From the NCBI RefSeq assembly GCF_000143415.4, contig NW_003314299.1, positions 252,979-316,978 on the forward strand: 64,000 nucleotides of DNA, in the 5' to 3' direction. The DNA is from Selaginella moellendorffii. Lineage: Eukaryota; Streptophyta; Lycopodiopsida; Selaginellales; Selaginellaceae. Shown here piece by piece: positions 1 through 11,268 of the stretch. The notes under the pieces were generated by a model that worked only from the letters and a program-made list of their open reading frames with translations, searched no databases and was not told where the DNA came from. Each line of letters starts with the position of its first letter. The stretch's first letter is position 1. The position numbers were made by a program, and so were the translations under genes.

Positions 1-22
1 GCACGATAGGGAGGATGACGGT

Positions 23-244
23 AACCTACTCAAGCCGTACTTTGAGGATCCGCTTCGCAAGAATTATGTGAGACCGTTACCTGAGGTTATCCAAGAGGAA
101 GAAGAATACGAAGTGGAGGCCATTCTCAATGCGCACAAGAACAAGCGACAAAGACACGAGGTGAAAGAGTTCTATGTGAAGTGGAAAGGATTTCCACACT
201 ACGAAGCAACATGGGAATTGGAGGAGAACCTAGCGAACGTGTGA
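23..244 (+). pseudogene. Chromovirus integrase C-terminus with chromodomain (5'-truncated by window)
   Basis: The open frame encodes the end of a Ty3/gypsy polyprotein: a NLLKPYFEDPL segment, as follows the GPY/F part of integrase, an acidic linker (EEEEYEVEAIL), and a chromodomain with the FYVKWKGFPHYEATWE signature, stopping at TGA 242-244. The chromodomain is thought to guide integration by reading chromatin marks. The same segment occurs at 8725-8960 and, reversed, at 38560-38901, so at least three copies of this family are present. The upstream part of the polyprotein lies outside the window, so intactness cannot be judged. Bases 1-22 do not match the other copies well. Confidence 0.85.
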
Positions 245-705
245 GATCTAGTGGAGGAATTTCTGCAAAGCAGAACTCTATGTACTTATGCAAAGTTCAA
301 TTAAAGTATCAATTTGTGAGGTTGAGAAATGGCATATGTTGGGACCTGAAGGCGCACCAAAGGTAAGCTAATTAGCATGGGTTAGATAGGTCGACCAAGT
401 GTAAGGAACTACGCCCGACTCCCTACAGGGATGTTAAATCCATAGATGTATTCTATGGAGGTTGGGTTCGAGTCCTAACCCCCTAGTAAAGCAAGGCTGG
501 GTTCAAGTCCCAACCCCATACTAGGGCGTGGTGAGGTGAGGGGTATAGGGACACCTATACTCCGTTGTCATGGGCTCTTTTCCGGGGAGGCTAATTTAGG
601 CACACCACTAAGTGGGGGGATGCCCTTGGAGACATGGTCAACAAGTCGTAGGATAAAATGAGACGTTTGATATGGGTATTGAACTTCTTTTATGGGTGGT
701 GGAGT
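245..705 (+). other. 3' untranslated region of chromovirus copy 1, with polypurine tract
   Basis: This non-coding stretch lies between the polyprotein stop and the 3' LTR. It contains two close tRNA B-box-like motifs (GGTTCGAGTCC at 465-475, GGTTCAAGTCC at 500-510). It ends in a purine-rich tract (GGGTGGTGGAG) directly before the LTR, which is the expected primer for plus-strand DNA synthesis. Related sequence is present inside the non-coding LTR element near 19060-19250. Confidence 0.7.
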
Positions 706-1718
706 TGTAAGGAACCAACTCCCTAAGGTGTCATAGGCTAAAGGATCCCCAAAAGCATGATCAAAATGATAAAGAGTTCATCAGATGGGACGGAGTTTGA
801 GATCGAGTCCAAGACCGACTCTGAGACCGAGTTCGAGATAGAGTCCAAGATCGAGCCTGAGGCCGAATCGGAGACCGAGTTCAAGACAAAGTCCAAGATC
901 CAAATCGGGTCCAAGACTGAGTCTGAGGTCGAGTCCGAAGTCGAGTCCAAGATCAAGTTTGAGATCAAGTCCGAGATCGGGTCCGAGATCGAGTCCGAGA
1001 TTGAGGTCCGGGATAGTGAGGTCTAGGAACCAATCTTGAAGGAACTCTCTAGTGGTGCTTCCAAACTAACATGAGGTTGAGACTGGGGCCGAGGGGCCTT
1101 GGGTGGGGGTGAGCATGGACTTGGGTGGTGCTGGAGGGGCCACCCAAGGAAGTGCTCAAGAACAGCTTCCACTCCCGAAAGGGAAACCAACTGCGGTGCT
1201 CCCAGCTCATGTGGAGTGGTGCCCCACTTGAGTACCTTGTGGCTCATTGGTCCTCGCCCTTCCTAGGGGCTTGGACCTTCCCTTCGGGATGGAAGTGGGG
1301 GGGTAGAGGTACCCATACCGGGCCATTAGGCCACGGTGTTTCACCCCAGTGTCCCGAAGCAAGTGTTGCACCCAAGGCTTGGGATTTAGAGGGTCCTATG
1401 ATCAAGTCTTGTTATACCAAAGGATGTTAGGAATCTGGAGGCTTGGTGTGCTTGGCTGCTTGTGCCTGTAGGGAATGTAGCCAAACCTTAAGTCCAGTCT
1501 AACCCGGGGAGGGGGATTGGGAGAGATTTGGGAATCCGTTGATGGATTGCTAACACTCTGTTGCTCGTGCAGTGAGTAGTTGAAACTAAGTAGGACCAAG
1601 TAGGAGCTGGTACAATAGGCAAGAACCTTGGTAAGGGAACTTAGCAAAAGCTAAGGCAGTGTTGGTCGGATAGATGAGGTAAATTGGCAAATTGGAAAGG
1701 AAAAATTTATGGCTTATA
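706..1718 (+). repeat. 3' LTR of chromovirus copy 1
   Basis: It starts TGTAAGG and ends GGCTTATA, where the full-length copy has ...CTTACA; the whole is the reverse complement of the LTRs at 36938-38093 and 43314-44451. At about 1013 bp it is shorter than those (1156 and 1138 bp). It holds a degenerate GAG-rich hexamer array at roughly 790-1015. The terminal CA appears decayed to TA. Confidence 0.85.
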
Positions 1719-2448
1719 GTGTATTGATTAAAAAATGATGAATGGAGATGGGGATCCACAATTCGGATTCCCCCCTTTCAAAGGCTAATGGTTTTAACTG
1801 CCAGCATATGCTAATGAATGGTATATTCTGTGCATGAACAAGTCTATGGCTCCGATGCAGCCCTGGGTTCAAGGTCAGAGTCCCCTGTGCTTGAGTTTTT
1901 AGTTGATACAAGGCTTGCTATTGAAGACTTGGGTTGCAATGCTCAATTCTTTTTCAGGGAAGCTTGCTATTGCTCCTTAAGTAGCTTGGTGTTGGATTAG
2001 TTTTGAGTTTGGTCAAAAAGAGAGTGACATGAGCTAGTTTATGTTGTGAACAAAAGTTGATGGTGTTAAGTGTTATAAATCTCTATTGGTGGAGTGTGGC
2101 ATTTATGTTGCATTTTGTCGAATAAAGTTGGCATTTGATACTCACGTAAGCTTTTGAAGAAATAATCTGAGTTTTCTCATGTTGTTGCTTGATTGATGAT
2201 CAAGTTATCATGATTTTATATCATATCCATGTGATAATGAACAATGTGTTTACAAAGTTGCTTGGTTAAATGATTATTAACCCCAAAGTGGTTGATGGAG
2301 AAGCTAGTTTACTTACATGTAATAGCATTATAATAGCTTTGACTAAATTCTCGATGGTGGTCCATTAGGCTAAACTTGAGTTAGTACGTTGTTTCCTTGA
2401 GGGTTTGCCCATAAGGTGTTGGAAAGGGTTATAGCATTCACTTGTTAT
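1719..2448 (+). repeat. GT-rich non-coding host element, segment 1
   Basis: No gene is visible. From about 1890 onward the sequence is the reverse complement of about 54500-53960. It is therefore the left part of a long GT-rich repeat later interrupted by transposon copy A. Its last four bases (TTAT, 2445-2448) are the left target duplication of copy A. Bases 1719-1890 were not matched to anything else here. Confidence 0.65.
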
Positions 2449-2472
2449 ATGCTCTATTTCGTTAAAGTGGGA
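2449..2472 (+). repeat. Left terminal inverted repeat, copy A
   Basis: This 24-bp terminus starts ATGCTCTATTTCG and is identical at the left ends of copies B (23363) and C (55724). It matches the right terminus with one mismatch, at position 2. It is the expected transposase end-binding site. Confidence 0.9.
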
Positions 2473-3108
2473 TTTATTCAGTAAAATGGGACTAGGTACA
2501 AATTTTCAAGTATTTGAAAATGACGTGAAATTATATGTTTTTTGTCCAGGGGCTAGATATATCTGGGGCATGGTGACTAGCGCGGTGACTTTATGTCCAG
2601 ACTGAGTCCATCTGGTTGTATAATAAATCTCATTGTCATGATGAACAAGCCGAATCTGAAGCTAAAGAAGAGCAATGGCATGTGCGCACACACTATTTGT
2701 TTGTTCATTGAGCGTGTGGTGAGCTTTCCAAGATGAACATCATTCTTATTAGCCAGACATATAACTTAATTGTGAGAACATTTAGATATTATTCAATGTT
2801 ATCTTTTTCTAACGAATCTAATTGTGAAGGTGTAGCAAGAGGCATTGCTAGTCTGGAGAAGTCATTTAACTCATTTGACCCTTAGTGTATTTTCATGAAA
2901 CTAAATGACATTCATATTATTAAGGAATTTCTCGAGTACCTTTTTTTTACGACATAGAGGCTTGTATTTCTTTCAAAGGTGATTTAGTAAAAGGCCTGAG
3001 GGCACATGCCATTCTATTTCTCAGACCGGTATTAAGATATACTAGTGCAAAGGGAAAAAGGTATTTGGTGATCAAGTAAATGGAATGAGGGCACACGCCA
3101 TTATAAGC

Positions 3109-3468
3109 CTAAGCGCTAGTGGACACCTCCTTTTTAGTACTCTCAGCGGTACTATCATCCTTTTCCGGGTCAGTTGTTTTGCTTTGGATTGTTGTCTCTG
3201 ACGTTACTGGGGCGTTCTCGATAGTTGTTAATGTTTCCGTTTGTTCAGAAAAATGATCACCTGGAGTATAGTACGGGGAGTTTGGAAGACTTATATATTC
3301 TACATCTTCACCTATCTCCTTCTCCGTCTCCTTTTCTGCCTCACTTACAGATTTTGTGCTTGCCATGAGAACGCTCTTCACCCTAAAATATGGAGTTCGT
3401 TGTGTTATAAAAGGAAACCAACACACACGCTGTAAGGGAATGATGGTACATAAAGCACGTAAGCCCAC
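3109..3468 (-). CDS. Small acidic Ser/Thr/Glu-rich protein, copy A
   Basis: The open frame is 119 codons. A likelier start is the internal ATG at 3366, giving about 85 residues (MASTKSVSEAEKETEK...). The product is acidic and Ser/Thr-rich, with a YISLPNSPYYTPGDHF stretch and no recognised domain, membrane segment or signal peptide. Start, stop and length are kept in copies B (24022-24381) and C (56385-56744) with only a few substitutions, while the neighbouring transposase frame has several stops; this suggests real coding. It lies downstream of the transposase on the same strand, so it could be a separate accessory gene or a 3' exon. The function is unknown. Confidence 0.55.
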   Translation of the reverse strand: MGLRALCTIIPLQRVCWFPFITQRTPYFRVKSVLMASTKSVSEAEKETEKEIGEDVEYISLPNSPYYTPGDHFSEQTETLTTIENAPVTSETTIQSKTTDPEKDDSTAESTKKEVSTSA

Positions 3469-4039
3469 AATATGGGTTTATGTGCCATTAATATGGGCCA
3501 CATGCCATATTATTAGATTTATGCACGTGTGATTGGTAAATGCATATGTCACATCATCTTTGTTTTACCTCACACACTATATCAGGCCTAATGAACCATA
3601 TCACATGTGCGCACATGCTATATATATGGAGAAGTATTATGCAAGGATAGAAAAATTCAATGCATGATTGTGGAGAGCAATGGCATGAAGCCACATGCTA
3701 AATAACATTTTAGAGAAAGAATTAAAATAAAAACATGCAAACAGTACTAAGTGGACCAAGACTTAGAAGTGCACAATTGAATGAGGTATTTCTAATAAAT
3801 ATTTCACTCACCTCATATAGGAATGGCTACCACTCTCAAATGGCGTATCGCCTCATGCCATCACCTCGCAATTTGTTATAACAATCCGATGAATTCATAT
3901 TCGGCTTGTTCACCTTGAACTTTAAGTAAGATTTGCTAGAACAACTAAGAATTTATACTTGTTATTTGTATCATCTCACCTAGGAATGGCGTAAGGCCAC
4001 ATGCCATCACGCCTCCTCTGATTCAGATTCGGATTGTTC

Positions 4040-5635
4040 ACCTTGAAATAAAATACATTAGAAACTTAGTAAAGGAATATTAATGAATCTCATCTTGAAC
4101 CCGGATGCTCTTGCTGCATCTCTTGCATGGTCTGGCAAGATGATGGTGGCACTCTGCTTCCGTATCCAACCATGCACAACATTATCCACCGATATGCTCA
4201 TGCTGGGATCCCTTGGATTCAGCACCCATCTCTTTTCTAGGCAATCCTTCGTATATCCGGAACTTGGCTTGAACCACTCCACAGTTACATTGAAGGAGTT
4301 AGTTTCTGCGTCCTCCTCTACATCAGTGATGCAGCGCCCCACCCATATCATTTGTTTTTTATTACTGGGTCTGACAAGCACGATCATTCCTTTGCAGACC
4401 TGTACTGGATTGAATGCTGAATCCGGCTTCTTGTTCCTCGGCCCACAATAGTGATCCTCAACATCGTTATCTGTCATTGCATTTCCAGAGGACATTGTTC
4501 CGCTACTATCTGGTGCTCTGGGTTCTGGCCAAAAGGACTCTTCCAATTCTTTATATACAACCGGCCCATTTTGGATAGCAGATATAATCTTCTCCCAGTA
4601 TTCGAGCAAAGGCTTGCACCTCTGAAAATAATATTCTCCACCAAACACCAACCCCCTCTTCCAGAAGGCAATATGCTGTCTAATCCCGGCCACTATACTT
4701 TCTTGGTCTTTGAGTCCATCCGGGTGCATCGGCCGTGGGGAACCCTGAGGAATCATAGGTTCCCCAGTTATGGGATCTCTCTTGAAAAGTTCAATGCCGT
4801 CCACTGGCAGCCACACTGTGTCCCATTCTCTCATCTTGTACCTCATCACTGGAGCCGTCACGCATGCTGAAATGAAACTGAAGAGGCTTGGAGTGGCCAA
4901 TCAGCGTTTCGGATCCGTCCCTGATGTAGCCTCTTACAAACCCCTTAAAGTCTGGAACCTCTGTCAGAAGTGCAGCTTCAACAGTGCCTTTGATGCAATT
5001 TTGGAATTCATCGTAGAGTTGTGGAAGGGTGAGGACATTGGATCGCCGGAGGGACTCTGCCAGGTGACTGAACATGGCATCGACGTCTTCATGAGTGTGC
5101 CCAACCATGAGAAAGCCAAGTGTAACCGTTTCAAATATGCCTTTGGCAACAAGCATCGCCAAGTACGCGAAGACGTACATGTTTTTGTTCTCACTGCCAG
5201 CATTGTTTGTTTGGAGCAGAAGATGGGGTGGAAGGCCACATCGGCCGCAAGAACTTCCTTGAGATTCTGCTTTGTTTGGATGAGGCTGTGCATTCACTGG
5301 GCGACCAGCCTCGTCGAAATGGCATGAGGCCTCACGTGATAACCCTACAATCTGACGGCCAACATATTCACTGGGATGGCATGGGGCCCCACGTGATACT
5401 GCAAGCCTTTGCTCCTCCTCCAGCTAAACCTTGTATGGGGTTCGATCGACAAGGGCCTTATGCAAGGGTTGGCTGTTCAGCTCAGTCTGCGCACTTTGCA
5501 AAGACCTTAAGTGTTTTGCTAGGGACGCAATCATCATGTTTGCACCCCCGCCACCCCATAGAGGTACAAAGAAGTTCCCATAGTTCTGGGCACCATGCCC
5601 ATGAGCGATTATGCCAAACAGAGACACAGGCAGCT
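4040..5635 (-). pseudogene. Transposase C-terminal half, copy A (frameshifted)
   Basis: This matches the C-terminal half of the transposase in copies B and C, including QTNN (QTDN in B and C) and the GHTHEDVDAMFS motif near 5095-5115. A 2-bp loss near 4850-4860 shifts the frame. A C-to-T change also destroys the splice donor that in copies B and C follows the last large exon (CAAG|GTGAG becomes CAAG|ATGAG near 4090). At 5635 the sequence switches abruptly into chromovirus gag. It is non-functional as it stands. Confidence 0.85.
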
Positions 5636-5689
5636 GCATGGAGGATCTGCGTGACGTACGTTCCTCCAAATGCTACTTTGCACCTAAGG

Positions 5690-5914
5690 GATGAGCTAAG
5701 TAGGCTGAAGCATACCAGAACCATTCAGGAGTATGTGAATGGGTTTATGGCAAAGAGGATATTGGTCACAGATATGGGTGATATGGATGTGTTCCATGCC
5801 TTCATATCAGGCTTGCAAACCTGGGCTCACAGCGAGGTGATGCGTTGGAACCCGACCAATTACAAGGAAGCGTTGGATGCAGCTATCAAGGTGCATTTCA
5901 ATGATAATCTATAA
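5690..5914 (+). pseudogene. Chromovirus gag capsid fragment
   Basis: The translation has the Ty3/gypsy gag pattern LRDELSRLKHTRTIQEYVNGF followed by a QTWA...EALDAAIK segment, the C-terminal part of the retrotransposon capsid domain. It stops at TAA near 5912 where the reverse-strand copy at 42238-42558 continues, so the frame is broken here. The N-terminal part of gag is absent. Confidence 0.8.
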
Positions 5915-6124
5915 AAGGGGAACACGATAGAGTCGAGGTCCACATTTAGCAAAGGGGCCAAACCAAAGGGAACGTATAGCAAAGGGAAATTCAAGAAGAG
6001 TTTCTCTAAAAATGAGCCCTTGGGGTTCCGGAAAGGCAAACCTGGTGGTCAGTGAGCAAGTACGTGGGGGAGTCAGGCAAAGAGAGACAAACCCACAGAT
6101 AAGAAGGTCAAGTCGGTTAGCAGT

Positions 6125-6859
6125 GTGGGAACCAACATATGCTACAACTACGGCGAAGCGGGACACTTTTCAAGGGAATGTCCCTACCTGAAGAAGGCTA
6201 AAGCCAATATGGCCATTAAGTTGGGTGAAATCCAAAATGAGGTATGTGATCTAGTCCCTAGCTCAAAGTTACTCATTACACGAACAACTTTGGTAAAAAA
6301 TCGTTCGCGACATCTACTAGCCCTCCGAGGGAAGCTCGGAGGTAGCTTTGTTAAGATCCTTATTGATACAGGTGTTTCGAATAATTTTGTGGCTGCAGAC
6401 ATAGTCCGGCAAACTGGACTAACGGTGCAGCGGCTAGGTGAACACGGGACTATAGAGTTTGTTCAAGATAGCCAAAGCACCGATGAGGTACTTCGACAAG
6501 CGAGAGTCGAAGTAAGGACATGGAAAGTAAACATGGATTTCACTGTGTTGAACATGGCAGGATTTGACATAATCTTTGGGATGGATTGGTTCAATCGGTC
6601 CGTGGTGGCCCTGCATAGACAAGGTAGGAACCTTGTGTTACTAGCGAATGCCCAAGGAAAAAGATCCAAGGTGGAGGCCCAGGATCTAAAGGTAGGGCAA
6701 TGCAAAGACAAAGACTTTTACCTAAATCTGGTGTTCACGAGAGGACAACTCACTAAAGGCACCAAGGTAGCATTTTTGTGCTTACTCTCGATGAAGAGTG
6801 ATAAAAAGATAGAAATGGAAGTACCTTTAGTGATCCGGCGGGTGTTGGACCAATTCTAG
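6125..6859 (+). pseudogene. Chromovirus zinc knuckle and aspartic protease
   Basis: The N-terminus carries a nucleocapsid zinc knuckle whose second cysteine is Tyr (CYNYGEAGHFSREC). It is followed by a retropepsin-like domain with the catalytic LIDTGVSNNF motif and a downstream FDIIFGMDWF segment typical of gypsy proteases. A CAG-to-TAG change ends the frame at 6857-6859 where the other copy reads FQDT. The Tyr substitution is shared with the copy at 41404-42186. Confidence 0.85.
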
Positions 6860-6949
6860 GATACCATGCCGGATGAGCTACTGGCCGTTGCCCCCCGCAC
6901 GAGATCATTGTAGCAGAGGAAGATGTTGAAAAGACAACCTGTCAAACAA

Positions 6950-7580
6950 GGTATGGGAGCTTTGAGTTTCTGGTGATGCCCTTCGGGCTATGCAATGAGT
7001 CGGCAACATTTTTGGCGTTGATGAACCACATTTTTGTACCCTATTTGGATTACTTTGTGGTTGTCTATATTGACGACATCCTGATCTATAGCGAAACACT
7101 AGAGGAGCATGCCGAACACTTAACGAAGGTGTTTGAGAAACTAAGGGAACACTAGCTGTATGTTAAAAAGAGCAAATGTGACTTTGCTCAACAAGAGGTA
7201 AAGTTTCTCAGGCATATGGTGGGCAAAGACGAGCTCAAGGTGGACCCTAAGAAGGTCCAAGCAATCCAAGTTTGGGAGCGACTATTGAATGTACACGAAT
7301 TAAAGGCATTCTTGGGGCTATGTAATTACTACTGAAAGTTTATCAAACACTATTCAAGAGTAGCCCTACCCTTAATAGACCAAATGGGAAAAAGGAAGAT
7401 GGTATGGACAATGGAATGCGAGGTAGCATTTGTCCACCTCAAAGAAAAGTTGAGGAAGGCTCCCATGTTGGCATTACCATACTTTGGTAAGGACTTTGAG
7501 GTAGAAACGAATGCTTCAGACTTTGCGTTGGGCGCAGTTTTGAAGTAGGACAACCATCCAGTAGCGTTTTTCTCAAAGAA
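6950..7580 (+). pseudogene. Chromovirus reverse transcriptase palm/thumb fragment
   Basis: The frame holds MMPFGLCNESATF and the catalytic YIDDILIYS, then connection-domain residues (KFIKHYSRVALPL). Stops interrupt it, for example CAG-to-TAG in REHQLY near 7153 and in VLKQDN near 7546. The finger region upstream is deleted, so the fragment cannot encode an active enzyme. Confidence 0.85.
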
Positions 7581-7581
7581 G

Positions 7582-8286
7582 TTGGACAAGGCTCAACGGA
7601 AGTGGCTTGCTCACGAGAAGGAATTGTTTGCGGTGGTCAAAGCACTCAAGGAGTGGCGACACTACCTTGGGAAACACTTCAAGGTTTACATTGACAATGT
7701 TGCAATGAAACACTTTTTGTCACAGCCCGACCTAAGAGGGAAACAAGGTCAGTGGGCCAATGTTTTGGCCGAGTTTGATTGTGAGATTCTGTACAAGCCT
7801 GGGAAGAGCAACATCGTGGTAGATGTGCTAAGTCGAAAAGCAAGCTTGAAGTTGGCAATATCCAGCGTGACAACAACTTTTTGGGATGATGTGCGGATAG
7901 CATATGAGAATGATGGTCTAGCACAAGAAGTGTTACTGAGGAATCTGGAGGCACGGGAAGCTCATCAGAGAGGTGAGCTGCCAACAGAAAAAAAAACGGG
8001 CTATGCAAAATGCAACAGACTCATCTATTACAAGCAAATGAGGGTGTATGTTCCAGAAGGGGAACTAAGGAAGATAGCTTTGGAAGAGTATCACAACAGA
8101 CCTCTTGCGGGACATGGCAGAGTGCCCAAAACGATGGGCTTACTCAAGAGGAAGTACCACTGGCCAGATATGGCTAAGGACGTCCAAGACTATGTAATGA
8201 CATGTCCAATATATCAGCAGGTCAAAGCCATGACTAAAGTTAGTGGGGGTTTGTTACAAAGCATCTCAATTCCAAATCATCCGTAG
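7582..8286 (+). pseudogene. Chromovirus RNase H end and integrase zinc-binding domain
   Basis: It begins in RNase H (KLDKAQRKWLAHEKELFAVV, with a later KPGKSNIVVDVLSRK) and continues into the integrase HHCC-type domain (GHGRVPKTMGLLKRKYHWP, then CPIYQQVK; the second Cys of the CxxC pair is Tyr). The catalytic DDE core is lost in a deletion just downstream, near 8290-8350. Confidence 0.8.
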
Positions 8287-8724
8287 AAATATCTTATGAT
8301 GGACTTCATCACGGGACTCCCCCCAAGTGGGGGTTTGATGCGATATTCGTGGTGGTGAGACCACGAATAGGATTATGTGAGACCCGAGTATCATGGAGAG
8401 TTACCCACAGTGGAGGCATTCACGGCGGAAAGACTCAACATTTAGAATCTAGTGAGGGATTCCTTGGAACGAGCTCAATAAAGGCAAACCAAGTATGCGA
8501 ACTAGAAGCGCTGGGATGTAGAGTTCTAAGCTGGGGAGAAGGTGTGGCTGAACACCAAGAACCTCAGGCTCCCAAGTGGGATCAGCCGAAAGTTGACCCA
8601 AAGGTAAGATGCATGTATTCTTAGAAATGAACTAATCTTGAGTTCCTTAAGCAGATTTGCGGGGCCTTATGAGATTGAGGCACGAATTAGTAAAGTGGCT
8701 TACCGCCTCTGACTTCCTCGAGAG

Positions 8725-8960
8725 ATGGGGAAGATGCACCCAGTGTTCTATGTGAACCTACTCAAGCCGTACTTTGAGGATCCGCTTCGCAAGAATTATG
8801 TGAGACCTTTACCTGAGGTTATCCAAGAGGAAGAAGAATACGAAGTGGAGGCCATTCTCAATGCGCACAAGAACAAGCGACAAAGACACGAGGTGAGAGA
8901 GTTCTATGTGAAGTGGAAAGGATTTCCACACTACGAAGCAACATGGGAATTGGAATTGAT
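8725..8960 (+). pseudogene. Chromovirus integrase tail and chromodomain fragment
   Basis: Same segment as at 23-244 (MGKMHPVFYVNLLKPYF, acidic linker, FYVKWKGFPHYEATWELE). It is cut inside the chromodomain at about 8955, where transposon sequence resumes. Confidence 0.85.
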
Positions 8961-9986
8961 AGCAGTGCACTCGTCATACTTTGAAAAGCTGGAGTACTTT
9001 CCTATACTCACATCCCTGAACCTGTTGCTCCACAATCTACTAAATCTAGATTGGCTCACCTTCCTATAACCATTACTCTGGAGTTCCCAATTCACATCTT
9101 CCAATATGGCCCCCTTGGTATACATGGAAGGGAGAACTCGTTGGGTGTCTCGTGTTCCATCTTCCAAGAGGCGGGTTTTATGTGGTTGCTGCTCGCTACA
9201 TGTCTCGACAAACCTCTTGAAGATTGCCTCTCCATATACAACATGACCCCTAGTTTTGTGCGTACCGTCGTTCCCATGGACTGCCTGTTGAACCCTTTGT
9301 TCCTCGAACTCAGTTTTGATTCTGTAGAATGTGGTTCGAGGGACTCCATAAATGATTCTCCATGCCTTCATGCAGACCAAACCCCTCTGGAAGACCATGC
9401 CCCCCACCTGATGTTCTGAAGCATCAACAGATGACCGTAATGCCTCATACACAAAATTGCGAGCTGCCTTCCAGAACAATGTCTTGTATCTTGCTCTCTC
9501 CTCTTCAATAGCATCCCAATCAGCATGTTGACAGCACCTCCTCTTGCAACAAGCAACTGTCGAGACCATTCGAACCTCCATCGCCATTTTCTGCCTTTTC
9601 GGTTCGTTGCTCAGATCTCTTTGGCTGCGCTTTAGGAAGGTGTACTTTCTTTTCCCATGAAGAGATGTTCTGTCATCAGTTGTAGTGGTGTTTGATTGTG
9701 AATCCTTCACATTTTCAAACACTAAGTGCCTCAATTTCCACCGCACAATGCTTCCAATAGTCAGACTGTTTTCTTCTGTGTCAACAACCTCTAAAATCGC
9801 AACTCCAATATCATCCCAGCCCAATTCTTGATTAGCAACCGCATCTTTTGGATCGACAACTGTGGCTAAGCCCTCAGCTACCACCTCCCCCTTGGGGTTG
9901 TTTAGAAACACCTTTGCCTGAATCCATGTAGCACGGTTCTTAAGATCCACGGAGGGAACATGCGTCGCACTTGCGGAGGCCATTCT
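8956..9986 (-). pseudogene. Transposase N-terminal half, copy A
   Basis: This is collinear with the N-terminal part of the transposase of copies B and C: the second KVFLNN...GEVVAEG module, the CCKRRCC cysteine cluster and the helix-turn-helix-like GVPRTTFYRI. An in-frame deletion of roughly 246 bp fuses Met-Ala to SASATHVPS and removes the first N-terminal module. At the TWIQAKV position this copy keeps CAG, whereas B and C have TAG. The frame runs into chromovirus antisense sequence at 8955. Confidence 0.85.
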
Positions 9987-10233
9987 GAAAGTGCAGAAAA
10001 GAAGTTAAGACCATACAAAAAATGATTGAAAAATGGCCTAAATCATAACATACCAAACAACCTCAATAGCATGAGGCCACATGCCATTATTCAAACATGC
10101 TATTGACACCCACGTGAAGTTTCGCATTCACAAAATTGGCATGAGGCCTTATGCCATCTTGATATACACACAGCTGCAGGCAAGTAAAAATATACATGAC
10201 AATACGCTAGTCATGAAATTGCAAGGGCCCAAG

Positions 10234-10255
10234 ATGGCATGTGGCCTCATGCCAT
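10234..10255. repeat. 22-bp palindrome, copy A
   Basis: Half-site ATGGCATGTGG followed by CCTCATGCCAT. It is one of a family confined to this transposon, also clear in copy A at 3840-3861, 3986-4007, 5319-5340 and 12909-12930. Confidence 0.85.
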
Positions 10256-11268
10256 TTCTAAATGTGGTCCTAAGCCATTCCATGGTGAACATACCAGGAA
10301 GCACAAGTGCCGAATATCAAGAGGAAGCGGTAGCCACACCAAAGATAGTGCCGCTCGCAACACCGCAACTACTCGTAGCACCGCTCGCAACACCGCAACT
10401 GCTCGTAGCGCCGCTCGCACAAACTGCCACTCGCATAAACTGCCGCTCGCAATGGCGCTCGCAATGTCGCAACCGCTCGTAGACGCATAAACCACAACTC
10501 ACAATGCCGCTTACACAAGCAGCGCTCACTGCACTCAGCGGAACCAAGAACACGGCGCACAAAAATGATAGACTTAGGAATGAGTTCGAGAATTCAAAAA
10601 TAACACACGCTTGAACGTCACATCAAATCCTCTGACAAACCAGATCTTATGACTCCTCTGACAAATTTCAAACTGAGTAGCTTCTAGACTTTGCTGTCAG
10701 AGGTTGAACTTTGTCACATCATGTCCTTGCCTCGATCCAGCTGTGCCATGTCAGTGATTCGAACTTTGCCATGCCATGTCAGCGATCCGCGCCAAGATTA
10801 TTCGCCGTGTAAAGGAATAATTATGCTGTGTGTGTACGTCCATTTATGGCAATATAAGGCCACACGCCATTCAAAGAATAATGCTAGTCGAGCATTTTTT
10901 GGGGTTCAAAATTGCATGAGCCCACAAGCTATAAAGTTTATCTGTACCAAAAATAGAAACAACTTTATTTACTTGGGAATTTAAGTGGTTGAGGCATTTT
11001 TAAACTTACAAACACATGCCCTACTTACATTCCTTTGGTTGCTTAAAATTCAAAAATATTATAAACCTTTCTTTTTGCATTTTTAATGTTTTCAATTATG
11101 GTTTTTGATTTTCGCAGGACCAGCCTAGTAATCTATTTGCATCCCGTCATGTTTATAGCTAGCTTTCGTTTGTCCCCTTCGCTAGTCTGAGATACATCTG
11201 CTCGGCATCTGCCTCTTACAGCATTTGCCTAGAAAGGGCATCTTTCTTCATGCAGCATTTGCCACATG

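Larger units (their letters stand above)
5636..8955 (+). mobile_element. Chromovirus internal fragment embedded in copy A (no LTRs)
   Basis: This fragment runs from mid-gag to the chromodomain in the order gag, protease, reverse transcriptase, RNase H, integrase, chromodomain, but has no LTR at either side. It replaces about 236 bp of transposase sequence instead of adding to it. It has internal deletions: the RT fingers near 6895 and the integrase catalytic core near 8340. It also has several in-frame stops. Gene order and motifs match the complete element at 36938-44451. Confidence 0.85.

Noticed and set aside
465-510. A tRNA gene at the B-box-like motifs
   Set aside because: No acceptor stem, D-arm or anticodon arm could be drawn around the motif; only the T-arm-like core is present.
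3241-3435. Plus-strand frame opposite the small acidic ORF (also 24154-24348 and 56517-56729)
   Set aside because: It is the antisense shadow of the minus-strand frame, hydrophobic by complement only, with no independent support.
10239-10560. Overlapping frames on both strands in the CGCTCGCA-rich stretches (also 12410-12793, 29486-30071, 63093-63699)
   Set aside because: Low-complexity repeat translation (Arg/Ala/Ser/His), open on both strands at once, with array length differing between copies.
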